64,000 bases of DNA from Streptomyces spongiae (GCF_009377185.1 NZ_VJZC01000007.1:1-64000); one strand, 5' to 3'. Shown: positions 8,115 to 16,790, counted from the first letter of the stretch. The notes: generated by a model not told the origin, from the letters alone. Program-made: numbers and translations.

Positions 8115-9098
8115 ATGGGAAGCATCGTCGCCGTGGCAGGCACCTCGCACAGCCCCATGCTCGGCATGGAGCCCGAGAAGATGTGGAGCCTGCGGGGCGA
8201 ACACGACAAGGCCAACACCGAGTTGTACGACACCGACGGGGTCATCCGTCCGTACACCGAAATCGCCGAACGCGCCGGCGACCGCTATCTGGCCGAACTC
8301 AAGCCCGAGGTCTGGGACCGGAAGTTCACCCAGGCGCAGGCCGACATCAAGCGGCTCGCCGAGGACCTCGTCTCGCTCGAACTGGACGCGGTCGTCGTCG
8401 TCGGCGACGACCAGGACGAACTCTTCTCCCACCAGAACCTCCCCTCCATCGCCGTATACCACGGCGAGGAGATGACCACCCACCATCCCGTCGACATGGG
8501 CCTCGGTCAGCAGATCATCGAAGTGCAGCGCCGCCTCGGGATGGACGGAGAGACCTACCCGTCCGACGCTGTACTGGGTCGGCACATCATCGAGAGCCTG
8601 GTCGACCAGGGCTTCGACATCTCGTCCAGTGACAGCACCCCACCGGACACCGGATTCGGACACGCCTTCGCATGGGTCGCGGGCAGGCTCCTCAAGGGCC
8701 GAACCATCCCGTTCGTGCCGATTCTCCTCAACACCTATTTCCCGCCGAACCAGCCGACGCCGGCACGGTGTTACGACCTCGGCGTGGCACTGCGTCAGGC
8801 CGTCGAGTCCGCGCCCGGCGATGCCAGGGTGGGTGTTGTGGCCTCCGGCGGGCTCAGCCACTTCGTCGTGGATGCCGAACTGGACCACACCCTGCTCGAC
8901 GCCATGAACGACCACGACACCACCACGCTCCGCGGACTGCCCGCCCACCGGATGAACTCGGGAACCTCGGAGCTGCGTAACTGGATCACCGCGGCGGGCG
9001 CGGGCAGCCACCTGGCCACCAAGTGGGTCGACTACCTGCCCGCCTACCGCACGCCCGCCGGCACCGGCGTGGGCCTGGCCTTCGGACTGTGGGCATGA
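8115..9098 (+). CDS. Class III extradiol ring-cleavage dioxygenase (LigB superfamily)
   Basis: A 327-residue LigB-superfamily protein. His12 in VAGTSHSPML matches the first iron ligand position of LigB; other candidate ligand regions are DDQDELFSHQN and ASGGLSHFVVD. These Fe(II) enzymes cleave catecholic rings beside the hydroxyls (protocatechuate, gallate, 2,3-dihydroxyphenylpropionate types). No separate small LigA-type subunit gene is visible; the longer C-terminus may replace it. The gene ends in an ATGA overlap with the next RraA-family gene. With LigJ- and LigK-like neighbours its substrate is probably a protocatechuate- or gallate-like acid, but the precise compound is inferred from context only. 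Confidence 0.87.
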   Translation: MGSIVAVAGTSHSPMLGMEPEKMWSLRGEHDKANTELYDTDGVIRPYTEIAERAGDRYLAELKPEVWDRKFTQAQADIKRLAEDLVSLELDAVVVVGDDQDELFSHQNLPSIAVYHGEEMTTHHPVDMGLGQQIIEVQRRLGMDGETYPSDAVLGRHIIESLVDQGFDISSSDSTPPDTGFGHAFAWVAGRLLKGRTIPFVPILLNTYFPPNQPTPARCYDLGVALRQAVESAPGDARVGVVASGGLSHFVVDAELDHTLLDAMNDHDTTTLRGLPAHRMNSGTSELRNWITAAGAGSHLATKWVDYLPAYRTPAGTGVGLAFGLWA

Positions 9099-9805
9099 CC
9101 AGCCAGGCACATCCGGCCCCGGTGCGGGAAGAGAGTGAGGACGAAGCACTCGCGCGGCTGGCCCGGCTGGACACCTGCGCCGTCGCCGACGCGCTGGACA
9201 AGCTGGGCCTGTCCGGCGCTGTCCTGGGCTTGACCGCGCTGGCGGCGCCGCGTCGCATCGCCGGTCGCGCGGTCACCGTCGACCTGGTGGAGCAGAGCCC
9301 CGAGGTGGCGGGTTCCGGCCGCCACCTCGGCACCGCGGCGGTCGACGCGTCGGGTCCCGGTGACGTCATCGTGGTGGCGCATGGCGGCAGAACACACGCC
9401 GCCGGCTGGGGAGGCGTGCTCTCCACAGGCGCCCGGCGCAACGGCGTCGAGGGCGTCGTCGTCCACGGCGCCTGCCGCGACGTGGACGAGGCCCGTGAAC
9501 TGGACCTGCCCCTGTACGCGGCGACGGGAGTCCCGGTCACGGCCCGCGGCCGGGTGATCGAACGGGCCTGGAACGTTCCCGTCGATGTCGCCGGTGTCCC
9601 CGTGACCCCCGGGGACCTGGTCATCGCCGACGCCAGCGGCGTCGTGTTCGTGGCGGCCGCACACGCCGAAGAGGTGCTTGCCACCGCCGAAGCGATCGCG
9701 GCGAAGGAACGGGCCATGGTCGAACGGATAGGGGCCGGACACGCGGTGGCCGACGTGATGTCCGCCGACTACGAAACCATGCTGGACAAGCAAGGAGCCC
9801 TCTGA
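9095..9805 (+). CDS. RraA-family aldolase/decarboxylase paralogue 2
   Basis: A 236-residue RraA-fold protein. The family hallmark appears as VVHGACRDVDEA with the Arg-Asp pair retained, preceded by AAGWGGVLSTGARRNGV and followed by PVTPGDLVIADASGVVFV. The start overlaps the dioxygenase stop (ATGA) and its stop is joined to the next start (TGATG), so three proteins are translationally coupled. It is about 30 residues longer at the N-terminus than the copy at 6083. The role may be a second aldol cleavage or oxaloacetate decarboxylation, both known in this family; sequence alone does not decide. Confidence 0.85.
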   Translation: MTSQAHPAPVREESEDEALARLARLDTCAVADALDKLGLSGAVLGLTALAAPRRIAGRAVTVDLVEQSPEVAGSGRHLGTAAVDASGPGDVIVVAHGGRTHAAGWGGVLSTGARRNGVEGVVVHGACRDVDEARELDLPLYAATGVPVTARGRVIERAWNVPVDVAGVPVTPGDLVIADASGVVFVAAAHAEEVLATAEAIAAKERAMVERIGAGHAVADVMSADYETMLDKQGAL

Positions 9806-10476
9806 TGACGGATCCGGCGCAGACCGCGGTGAAGAGCCTGCAGGAACTCGACACCAGCCATGTCAGCGACGCCATGGACCGCCTCGGCATACCCGGGCAG
9901 TGCCTGGGCATCATGCCGGTCGACCGCACGTTCCGCCTCGCCGGACCGGCGTTCACCGTACGGTACGTGCCGGTCGGCACCGACCCCGGCAGCGTCGGCG
10001 ACTACATCGACGACCTGGACCCCGGCACCGTCGTCGTCCTCGACAACGCCGGACGCCTGGACGCCACGGTCTGGGGTGACCTGCTGACCGCCACGGCCGC
10101 CCGGCGAGGCCTCGGCGGTACCGTGATCGACGGCGTGTGCCGCGACTCCGACCGCGCCCTGGAACTCGGGTATCCCGTCTACAGCCGCGGCCGCTGGATG
10201 CGGACAGGTAAGGACCGGGTCCGCGTCGACGGCTACCAGACACCGGTGACCGTCGGCGGCGTCCGGGTGGAACCGGGCGACCTGCTGATCGGCGACGCCG
10301 ACGGTGTCGTCGCCATCCCGGCGTCGCGAGCCGACGAGGTCATCGCCGCGGCCGAGCAGATCCGGGATGCCGAGAATTCGATACGAGCCGAGGTGGAGCA
10401 GGGCGCCGCGCTGGCGGCTGCACGTGCCAAGGTGAGTTACCACTCACTCCAGACCCGTCAGCGCTCCGGCGGGTGA
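9805..10476 (+). CDS. RraA-family aldolase/decarboxylase paralogue 3
   Basis: A 223-residue RraA-family protein, third in this operon. The hallmark reads VIDGVCRDSDRA; DGYQTPVTVGGVRVEPGDL and IGDADGVVAIP follow the family pattern. AAGGAG (9792-9797) precedes the ATG, which overlaps the upstream stop. The C-terminus carries a charged helix (EQIRDAENSIRAEVEQGAAL) typical of RraA-like trimer-forming proteins. Adjacency to paralogue 2 could mean a hetero-oligomer or two enzymes for successive steps. The GntR operators lie 41 bp downstream of its stop. Confidence 0.85.
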   Translation: MTDPAQTAVKSLQELDTSHVSDAMDRLGIPGQCLGIMPVDRTFRLAGPAFTVRYVPVGTDPGSVGDYIDDLDPGTVVVLDNAGRLDATVWGDLLTATAARRGLGGTVIDGVCRDSDRALELGYPVYSRGRWMRTGKDRVRVDGYQTPVTVGGVRVEPGDLLIGDADGVVAIPASRADEVIAAAEQIRDAENSIRAEVEQGAALAAARAKVSYHSLQTRQRSGG

Positions 10477-10513
10477 CGCGCCTGCGGGAGCCATCGGCGC
10501 TGGAGGGGATTCC

Positions 10514-10539
10514 TATACTGCATGCAAGATTGGATACAA
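10514..10539. promoter_or_regulatory. GntR promoter with two operator copies
   Basis: A TATACT hexamer (10514-10519) is overlapped by CTGCATGCAA (10518-10527), one base from the TTG-N-AT-N-CAA consensus, and followed by a perfect TTGGATACAA (10530-10539), centres 12 bp apart. The elements match those at 5977-6026. Their position just before the GntR start suggests autorepression. Confidence 0.7.
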
Positions 10540-10556
10540 CCTCTGGGAGTGATCGC

Positions 10557-11231
10557 GTGACTGGCTCTAATCGGCGCACTCTTGTCAAGGAAGGTGCCAG
10601 CGCCGAGCGGACGGTGCGCGAGCTGCGGAACCAGATCCTTCAAGGCCAGCTTCTGCCCGGCGAACAGATCCGCCAGGAAGAGATCGCGGAGCAGCTGCAG
10701 ATCAGCCGGGTCCCCGTACGTGAGGCGCTCAGCATCCTGACCAGCGAAGGACTGCTGACCCACCGCCCCCACCAGGGGTACTTCGTCACCAAGCGGACGG
10801 CGGAGGAACTCGCCCAGATCGGCCTCATGCTCGCCCTGCTCGAGGATGAGCTGGCCCGCACCGTCGTCTGGCCAGCCGATGAGGTCATCGCAGAACTGCG
10901 GTCGCTCAACGAGGACATGGCACAGCTGGTGGACAAGACCGAGTGGATGGAAATGGTGGCGCTCAACCACGAGTTCCACCTGCGTATCTTCGGTCTCTCT
11001 CCACTGAGACTCGTGCTCGACGAGGTTCGTAGGCTGTGGACTCTGGCGGACGCGTTCATCGCGATCGACTACGCGACGCGGGAGCACAGACGGCGGACGG
11101 TCGCACAGCACGAGCGCATCCTCAAGGCGCTGGCCGCCCGCAGCCGCGCCCGCTTCCTCAAGAGCATCCGCGACCACCGCGACAGCACGAACGTCGGAGC
11201 ACGGGCGGGCATGACGCACCGCAGTACCTGA
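10557..11231 (+). CDS. GntR-family regulator (FCD subfamily)
   Basis: A 224-residue regulator with an N-terminal winged helix (EEIAEQLQISRVPVREALSIL as recognition region) and a C-terminal all-helical ligand domain with FCD-type metal-site residues (NHEFHLRIF and later HERILKAL). GTG 10557 is chosen because GGGAG lies 7 bases upstream and the two palindromes then sit in the promoter; an earlier GTG at 10473 would place them inside the gene. Four related palindromes in this cluster make it the likely repressor of the monooxygenase and the aldolase/dioxygenase operon, released by an aromatic acid or cleavage product. Confidence 0.88.
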   Translation: MTGSNRRTLVKEGASAERTVRELRNQILQGQLLPGEQIRQEEIAEQLQISRVPVREALSILTSEGLLTHRPHQGYFVTKRTAEELAQIGLMLALLEDELARTVVWPADEVIAELRSLNEDMAQLVDKTEWMEMVALNHEFHLRIFGLSPLRLVLDEVRRLWTLADAFIAIDYATREHRRRTVAQHERILKALAARSRARFLKSIRDHRDSTNVGARAGMTHRST

Positions 11232-11325
11232 CTGCGTGTCCGGCCCGCGTCCACCCTGCTGTCCCGCCCGCATCCAGCCAGGGCGCGGGCCTTCCGACTC
11301 ACGCTCACTGGAATAGGACGGTCAG

Positions 11326-12504
11326 ATGCAGCAGCAGGAAAAGATCCTCGTTCTCGACGGGGCACGCACGCCCGTCGGCAGCTTCGGAGGCGCGTTCGCG
11401 GACGTCCCGGCACACGAACTCGGCGGCATCGCGGCGCGCGCGGCCCTGATCCGGGCACGCGTGACGCCCGGCAACGTCGACGAGGTCGTCATGGGATGCA
11501 TCGGCCAGGTCGGCCCTGACGCCTACAACGCCCGCCGAGTCGCCCTGGCGGCCGGCCTGGACGCAGGCACCGCGTACACCGTCAACAGGCTGTGCGGCAG
11601 CGGCCTTCAGGCAGTCTGGTCGGCAGCGATGCAGATGCGCTGGGGCGGCGTGGACATCGCCCTGGCCGGCGGCGACGAGAGCATGAGCCGGATGCCGTTC
11701 TACGACTTCGGCGCCCGCTCCGGCTACCGACTCGGCGACCGCACGTTCCACGACGGCACGGTGATGATGCTGACCGACCCGTTCCACGGCGTCCACATGG
11801 GCGTCACCGCGGAGAACGTCGCCGCCAAGTACGGCGTCTCACGCCGGCAGCAGGACGAGTTCGCGGCCCTGTCCCAGCAGCGCGCGGCGTCTGCGGCCGC
11901 CCGCGCAGCCTTCGCGGAGGAGATCACACCCGTCGGGATCGGCGGGCGCAACCCCCGCACGGTCGAGACGGACGAGCATCCCCGGCCGGACACGACGGTG
12001 GAAACACTGGCTGGTCTGCGCCCCGCGTTCCGGACGGACGGCACGGTGACGGCCGGTAACTCCTCGGGCATCAACGACGGAGGCGCGGCCCTGGTGCTGG
12101 CCCGGGAGTCGGTGGCGACCGAGCGGGACCTCCGCGCGCTGGTGGCGCTGGAGGTGGTGGCGACCGCGGCGGGGGAACCGGAGCTGATGGGGTACGCGCC
12201 GGTGCTCGCGCTGCGGAAGCTGTTCGAGCAGACCGGCACCTCCCCGTCCGACATCGACACCGTCGAGCTGAACGAAGCCTTCGCCGCACAGGCGGTCGCG
12301 GTGATCCGGGACGCGGGGCTGAATCGGGAGAAGGTCAACCCGTACGGCGGAGCCATCGCCCTGGGCCACCCGGTCGGCGCCACCGGGGCGATGCTCACCC
12401 TTCGCGTGGCCAAGGACGTCGTCCGGCGCGACCTCGAGCTGGGCGTCGTCACGATGTGCATCGGCGGAGGGCAGGCCCTCGCCGCCCTCTTCCGCCGCGT
12501 CTGA
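11326..12504 (+). CDS. Acetyl-CoA acyltransferase (thiolase)
   Basis: A 392-residue degradative-type thiolase. The acyl-accepting Cys is in NRLCGSGLQAV (about residue 91), ELNEAFAAQ follows, the catalytic His is in LGHPVGATGA (about 348) and the second Cys in MCIGGGQ near the end. It cleaves 3-oxoacyl-CoA with CoA. It lies 95 bp after the GntR gene and 36 bp before an enoyl-CoA hydratase, so these two plus the acyl-CoA ligase at 2244 could shorten an aromatic side chain by beta-oxidation or process a ring-cleavage product. Confidence 0.93.
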   Translation: MQQQEKILVLDGARTPVGSFGGAFADVPAHELGGIAARAALIRARVTPGNVDEVVMGCIGQVGPDAYNARRVALAAGLDAGTAYTVNRLCGSGLQAVWSAAMQMRWGGVDIALAGGDESMSRMPFYDFGARSGYRLGDRTFHDGTVMMLTDPFHGVHMGVTAENVAAKYGVSRRQQDEFAALSQQRAASAAARAAFAEEITPVGIGGRNPRTVETDEHPRPDTTVETLAGLRPAFRTDGTVTAGNSSGINDGGAALVLARESVATERDLRALVALEVVATAAGEPELMGYAPVLALRKLFEQTGTSPSDIDTVELNEAFAAQAVAVIRDAGLNREKVNPYGGAIALGHPVGATGAMLTLRVAKDVVRRDLELGVVTMCIGGGQALAALFRRV

Positions 12505-12540
12505 GCCACCGGCCGAGTCACCCGAGAAAGTGGGGACCCC

Positions 12541-13350
12541 ATGAAGGACCTCGTCCGTTACACCTGCGAGAAAGGCGTCGCCCGGATCATCCTGGCCAGG
12601 CCGACCAGGGCGAACGCCATCGATCTGCCAACAGCCCAGGCCCTCGGGGTGGCAGTCGACCGGGCCGCGCAGTCCGACGCGCGTGCGGTCGTCGTGCTCG
12701 GCGAGGGCAAGCGGTTCTGCGCCGGGGGCGACGTGGCGACGATGGCCGCCGCACCGGACCGTGCGGCGTACGTGGAAGAGCTGGCCATGATGGTCGACGA
12801 CGTGTTCCAACGCCTGGCCGGGCTTTCGAAGCCGGTCGTCGCCGCGGTACGGGGAGCCGTGGCGGGCGCGGGTCTGGCGCTGATGCTGAGCTGTGACGTG
12901 ATCGTGTCGGCCGCCTCCACGAAGTTCCTCCTGGCCTACGCGGACGTGGGGTTGACGCCCGACTGCGGAGTGTCCTACCTCCTGCCGCGAGCGATAGGAC
13001 AGCAACGCGCACTGGAACTCGCCCTGACCGGCCGCGTGCTCTCCGCGGAGGAGGCCCGGGAGTGGGGGTTGGTCACCGAAGTCGTGGATGACGCATCTGT
13101 TGACGCGCGCGCCGTGAGGCTCGGCGAGCGGCTCGCGGCGGGACCGACGCACGCCCTGGGAGAGACCAGGCGACTTCTGCGCTCGTGGCACATGACCCGT
13201 GACAAGGCGGGCCTGGAGGAAGCCCGCGTGATCGCCGAGGCGATGGACCGGGCCGAGGCAACGGCCCTGGTCGATGCTTTCGCGTCTCGGGGCGACAAGG
13301 GCACGAAGACGACGTCAGGGGCCGAGCCCGAGCGCCAAGGCGCGGGCTAG
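12541..13350 (+). CDS. Enoyl-CoA hydratase/isomerase, PaaG-like
   Basis: A 269-residue crotonase-fold protein. Oxyanion-hole segments are FCAGGDVATM and GAVAGAGLALMLS. The active-site stretch ADVGLTPDCGVSYLLPR has Asp where hydratases carry the catalytic Glu, the pattern of PaaG-type isomerases. LTGRVLSAEEAREWGLV also follows that group. The reaction is therefore more likely a double-bond or epoxide isomerisation of an acyl-CoA than simple hydration. It follows the thiolase closely, and no gene is seen in the 186 bp after it. Confidence 0.88.
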   Translation: MKDLVRYTCEKGVARIILARPTRANAIDLPTAQALGVAVDRAAQSDARAVVVLGEGKRFCAGGDVATMAAAPDRAAYVEELAMMVDDVFQRLAGLSKPVVAAVRGAVAGAGLALMLSCDVIVSAASTKFLLAYADVGLTPDCGVSYLLPRAIGQQRALELALTGRVLSAEEAREWGLVTEVVDDASVDARAVRLGERLAAGPTHALGETRRLLRSWHMTRDKAGLEEARVIAEAMDRAEATALVDAFASRGDKGTKTTSGAEPERQGAG

Positions 13351-13383
13351 CTCCCTGCCCGTGGCGAGCGTCACCACCATGTC

Positions 13384-13419
13384 AACTCGACCTCCGCCAG
13401 GTCGGACACCGCGTTCGGG
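13384..13419. repeat. Imperfect repeat, copy 1
   Basis: AACTCGACCTCCGCC followed by GGTCG and CGCGTTCGGG recurs at 15340-15371. In this copy five bases (GACAC) separate GGTCG from CGCG; in the other a single T. A shared GCGTCACC lies a few bases upstream in both. The two copies bracket the NmrA-like gene and the transposase remnant. Confidence 0.6.
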
Positions 13420-13536
13420 TGCCCCGACTCGTCGGCGCATCCCAGGCGCGATGGTCAGCAAAGCCCTGGTGTCACCGAGCCACAGCGTCATCGGCGCAGC
13501 CGACGATTTCCGGCAACATATTCGAGAGGGTATTAA

Positions 13537-14517
13537 ATGTCTGGCGGCAACAACGGGAAGCTCATTCCGCGCAGCATTCTCATTTTTGGTGCAGCCGGCC
13601 GTGTCGGCAGGCCACTGGCAGCATTCCTCCATCACCAGGCACCGCAGATCCAGCTGCGCCTGGTGAGCAGCAACCGGCAACGTCTCGACGATCTCCGTCG
13701 CGATTTCCCGTATGCCGAAGCCGTCTACGCCAACTACTTCGACCTCTCCTCGCTCGAGTCTGCCGTGCAGGGGATGGAGGGAGTCTTCGTCGTCGCTCCT
13801 ACCGGAACGGACGAACGGCTCGCCATGACGAACCTGGTGGCCGCCATCAGGGAAGCAGGAACCGCCGTCCATGTCCTGCGCGTTCTCGGCCTGCAGCCGG
13901 AGGCCAACCCGCGGCGCTTTCCACAGCACATACATGACCTGGGCTCAGGGCTCCCCACACAACATCCCATGGCGAAACGGATCCTCGACGAGAGTGTTCT
14001 GCCAGTGACCTATCTCAACATCGGCGCCACGTTCATGGACAATCTCATGCGGACGAAGGAAGGTCTACGCCGCGAACGCAAGCTCATCTGGCACGACCGC
14101 CTCATCCCGTGGATCGATCCACGGGATGTAGCCGAAGTCGCCGGACGCCTGTTCCTCTCGGACAACCACCGGCATATCGGCCAGTTCCACACGCTGAACA
14201 ACGGGCATGATCTCAAGCGTTACAGTGACGTTGCCGAGCTCATGAGTGAAGTCTTCGGAGAGAAGATCACTCACGACGGCAGCAAGGAAAGCTTCCTCAA
14301 CGAATACGACAAGTTCGGTGTGCGCCCCTCGTCGGAGCTCTGGAATTTCTTCTCGTACGAGGAGGAGAACGAAGTTGTTTGGGCCCTCAACGATTTCGTC
14401 GAACGCACGCTGGAGCGTAAACCGCTCACTCTGCGGGAGTGGCTGCAGGAACACGCGAAAATCCTACTGGCGTCCGTTCCTCGCCGAGGCATGTCATCAC
14501 GCGAACCGTCTCATTGA
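13537..14517 (+). CDS. NmrA-like NAD(P)-binding protein
   Basis: A 326-residue atypical short-chain dehydrogenase. The nucleotide motif is ILIFGAAGRVGRP near the N-terminus; FVVAPTGTDE and later IPWIDPRDVAEVAGRLF are typical of NmrA/NAD(P)H azoreductase-like proteins. The classical YxxxK motif is not obvious, so it could be a sensor rather than an enzyme. GAGAGGG precedes the ATG. It stands alone, with unusually many non-GC-biased codons at the start (attctcatttttggt) relative to its neighbours, which fits acquisition from elsewhere. Confidence 0.8.
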   Translation: MSGGNNGKLIPRSILIFGAAGRVGRPLAAFLHHQAPQIQLRLVSSNRQRLDDLRRDFPYAEAVYANYFDLSSLESAVQGMEGVFVVAPTGTDERLAMTNLVAAIREAGTAVHVLRVLGLQPEANPRRFPQHIHDLGSGLPTQHPMAKRILDESVLPVTYLNIGATFMDNLMRTKEGLRRERKLIWHDRLIPWIDPRDVAEVAGRLFLSDNHRHIGQFHTLNNGHDLKRYSDVAELMSEVFGEKITHDGSKESFLNEYDKFGVRPSSELWNFFSYEEENEVVWALNDFVERTLERKPLTLREWLQEHAKILLASVPRRGMSSREPSH

Positions 14518-14721
14518 CCTCGATCCTCCCGAGGGCTGACGGCGGTGTCGTGTGCGGTCGACTGCCCGATATGTCCCGTTACGTGTCGGGATCGGCCTTC
14601 GCATGACGCTGCGAGGGCGTCGGGTTCCACGGGCCCGAGGGTGGCGCGGTCTGCTCCTCTCCGGTGTCGTCGGGGTGGTGGCCGGCCGTCAGGTGAGGGC
14701 CGGAAGCCGGGTGGCGCGCTG

Positions 14722-15255
14722 TCAGGACTTCGAGGGCAGCGGCCCGAGGCCGACGTGCTTGATCGCTTTGACGCGGTCCTCCACATCGGCGTGATCACGG
14801 TAGAGGGCGTCCACGAACCACACCTGCCCGGAGGCGGGCACCCCGGACAGCCCCTGGCCGGCAGGGAAGTTCGCAGTCACGATCTGATAGCGCCAGCCGG
14901 TGCGTTTCTCGAAGACGGTCAGCTTCTTCGCATCCCGCCGCGACGGTTTGACCTGGCGCACGATCAGCCGCGTCCCTGCCGGCCAGCCGGTCAGGTCGCG
15001 GACCCCGGTCAGCTCGGCGACCTGGTAAGACAGCCACTCACCATCAGGGCCCTTGATCTCATGCGACTCGCCGTCCTGCCGCAGCGCGGTGGCCCACACC
15101 TGCTCGGGCAGCAGCGCGATCGCCTGCTCGTCCGTGGCGTTGACGGCCCAGCCGGCCACCCAGCGCACCCGGCGTCGGCTGGGGGTCAGGGTCTGGAGGT
15201 GGCCGCGGAGGGCGTGGCTGAAGGCCGCGCCGTCGATCCGGATCAGCAGCTTCGA
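14722..15255 (-). mobile_element. IS1380-family transposase remnant
   Basis: Internal and C-terminal piece of a DDE transposase of the IS1380 type. Reading leftward from 15255: LIRIDGAAFSHALRG, VRWVAGWAVNATDEQ, VAELTGVRDLTGWPAGTRLIVRQ, and RDHADVEDRVKAIKHVGLG, which match the order of conserved blocks in that family. An in-frame stop at 15256-15258 cuts off the N-terminal part and a stop right after LPSKS removes the usual end. No terminal inverted repeats or target duplication are seen, so it is a dead fragment. Confidence 0.75.
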
Positions 15256-15622
15256 CTACAGCGGCAGGGCAAGTTGCCGCAGCGCGGCGGCCAGAACGAC
15301 GGAGGCGCGGCCCTGGTGCCGGCGTCACCCGCCGGTTCCAACTCGACCTCCGCCGGGTCGTCGCGTTCGGGACCCCAGCGCGCCGGTGAAAGTCCAGCAT
15401 GCCCTGCCCGGTTATCAGCATCTTGCGTGCCTGAGCGCACCGGCGGTTCTCCTGATCGTGCACGCGACGTGCCGCGTGCTCCAGCCGCTCGTCAGCCACT
15501 GCTGGACCTGGCCCGCGCCGCCGCCCACCTCGTTATTGCGGTCGTGCCGGCGTCACTGGCGCCGGCACGGGGAGGTGGGCCACTGCGGCGGCCGGGTGGT
15601 GCGCCTGGCCGCCGCATGTGTG
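15256..15622. other. Mosaic debris between remnants
   Basis: No gene. It contains a 25-base stretch (15295-15319) identical to thiolase codons at 12073-12097 (NDGGAALV region), then repeat copy 2 at 15340-15371. A 9-bp hairpin GTGCCGGCG/CGCCGGCAC (15544-15568, 7-base loop) lies past the end of the minus-strand SMP-30 fragment and could terminate it. The segment reads as rearranged scraps. Confidence 0.5.
15340..15371. repeat. Imperfect repeat, copy 2
   Basis: Second copy of the AACTCGACCTCCGCC...GGTCG...CGCGTTCGGG block described at 13384. Confidence 0.6.
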
Positions 15623-16147
15623 TCAGGCCGGGTCCGGGACCGCCGTGATGGCGTAGTCGGTGTTGGCGGGGTCGGCGGCGTTGAAGTGGGCGTTGGGCAG
15701 GTAGAGCATGTCGCCGTGGCGGGCGACGGAGGTGGGGGTGTCGAACCGCGGATCGGTCGCCTCGTGAGTGAGCCGACCCTCCGTGCCGCCCTTGTTGAGG
15801 TGCAGGACGGAGAGCGTGTTGGCGAAGTTGCGTACGACGTAGAGCGTGCGCCCCTCCCGACGTATGCCGTCGCCCCAGCTCATGTCCGCGCCGCCGACAT
15901 CGACCGGCGTGGCCTGGCCGCTGGCCTCGTCCACGCGGTACAGCATGCCTGTGTTGGTCTGGTCGATCAGGAGCGCTGAGCCGTCGGGGGTGGTGGTGAT
16001 GCCGTTCGCGTTCCAGCCCTGGTTTTCGTCGCTGTAGGGGATTCCCTTGAGGGGGATGGACTCGACCTGGCTCTGCTCGGGCAGCTCGCCCCCCTTGCCC
16101 AAGGGCAGTTTGTAGAGCACCGGGGAGAAGGAGTCGGTGACATACAC
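15623..16147 (-). pseudogene. SMP-30/gluconolactonase-like fragment
   Basis: About 174 residues corresponding to the C-terminal half of a six-bladed propeller protein of the SMP-30/YvrE type: VYVTDSFSPVLYKLP, GWNANGITTTPDGSALLIDQT, LYRVDEASG, and ARHGDMLYLPNAHFN. The family usually has about 300 residues with a secretion signal; here the frame upstream of 16147 quickly loses similarity (only DAHGGA remains). The N-terminal half is missing, so I regard it as truncated although its remaining frame is intact. Confidence 0.65.
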
Positions 16148-16444
16148 GGCCCCGCCGTGCGCATCGCGCGTTCCCGGGCGCTGACCGCGCCCGAGGAGCC
16201 CGTTACGGTCCAGCTCACGTTCGTACTCCCTCGTTCCGTGACCTCGCGGGGCCAGGTCCCGGGGCCGGGCTCAGCGGCCTTGATCCGAGGGGAGTCTTAC
16301 GAGCGGGGTTACACGTCGAATGGACGCTCGATTGACGATGGGGGCGGTGGGTTCCGCGCAGCGGAGGGCCACGGACCGCGGCGGCGGGAGCGTCCGCGCC
16401 GTACGATCCTGCGGACAGTGCTCGGTTGACCTGCGCGTTTCTTC

Positions 16445-16790
16445 TCAGGCCGCACCGGCTTCGTGCGTGGTCGCCGCTGTGGCGAGGGCGTGCAGATGGC
16501 GATTGACGCCGCGCACCGATGCCATGTCCTGAGCGGAACGGCCGCCCCGTTCCGCGAGAACGGACCGTACGGCGAGCAGGGTGCGGCCGAAGGCGACGGT
16601 CCCACGGCACGTCGTCGATCAGCTGCCACGCGGCGACCGCACGCGTCGGTTCCTCATAGGCCCTGGGGGCGCCCAAATCGTTGCGGGCCCGGGCGAGTTC
16701 GGCGCGAGGCGATGGGCCGCTCCTCGGCGGGCGGGAACTCGTGCGAGAACGGCTCAGTCCGCCACGGCGGTTCAGCCAATCGAGCTTGCA
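16445..16790 (-). pseudogene. Frameshifted small gene, unknown family
   Basis: Three minus-strand frames join into one plausible protein tail: FSHEFPPAEERPIA, then RAELARARNDLGAPRAYEE...AAWQLIDDVPW, then TVAFGRTLLAVRSVLAERGG...NRHLHALATAATTHEAG ending at the stop 16445-16447. One shift is near 16697, the other near 16608 (GTGGG|ACC). GC-biased third positions hold in each piece. I do not recognise the family. Outside this piece, 16148-16444 and 16791-17087 show no convincing gene. Sequencing error would be the alternative to decay. Confidence 0.4.

Noticed and set aside
7038-9149. Long minus-strand open frame of 703 codons
   Set aside because: It is the GC-rich shadow of the LigJ- and LigB-like genes with no family motifs.
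13326-13347. GC-rich hairpin at the end of the PaaG-like gene
   Set aside because: The loop would be only two bases with a bulge, and it lies within the coding region.
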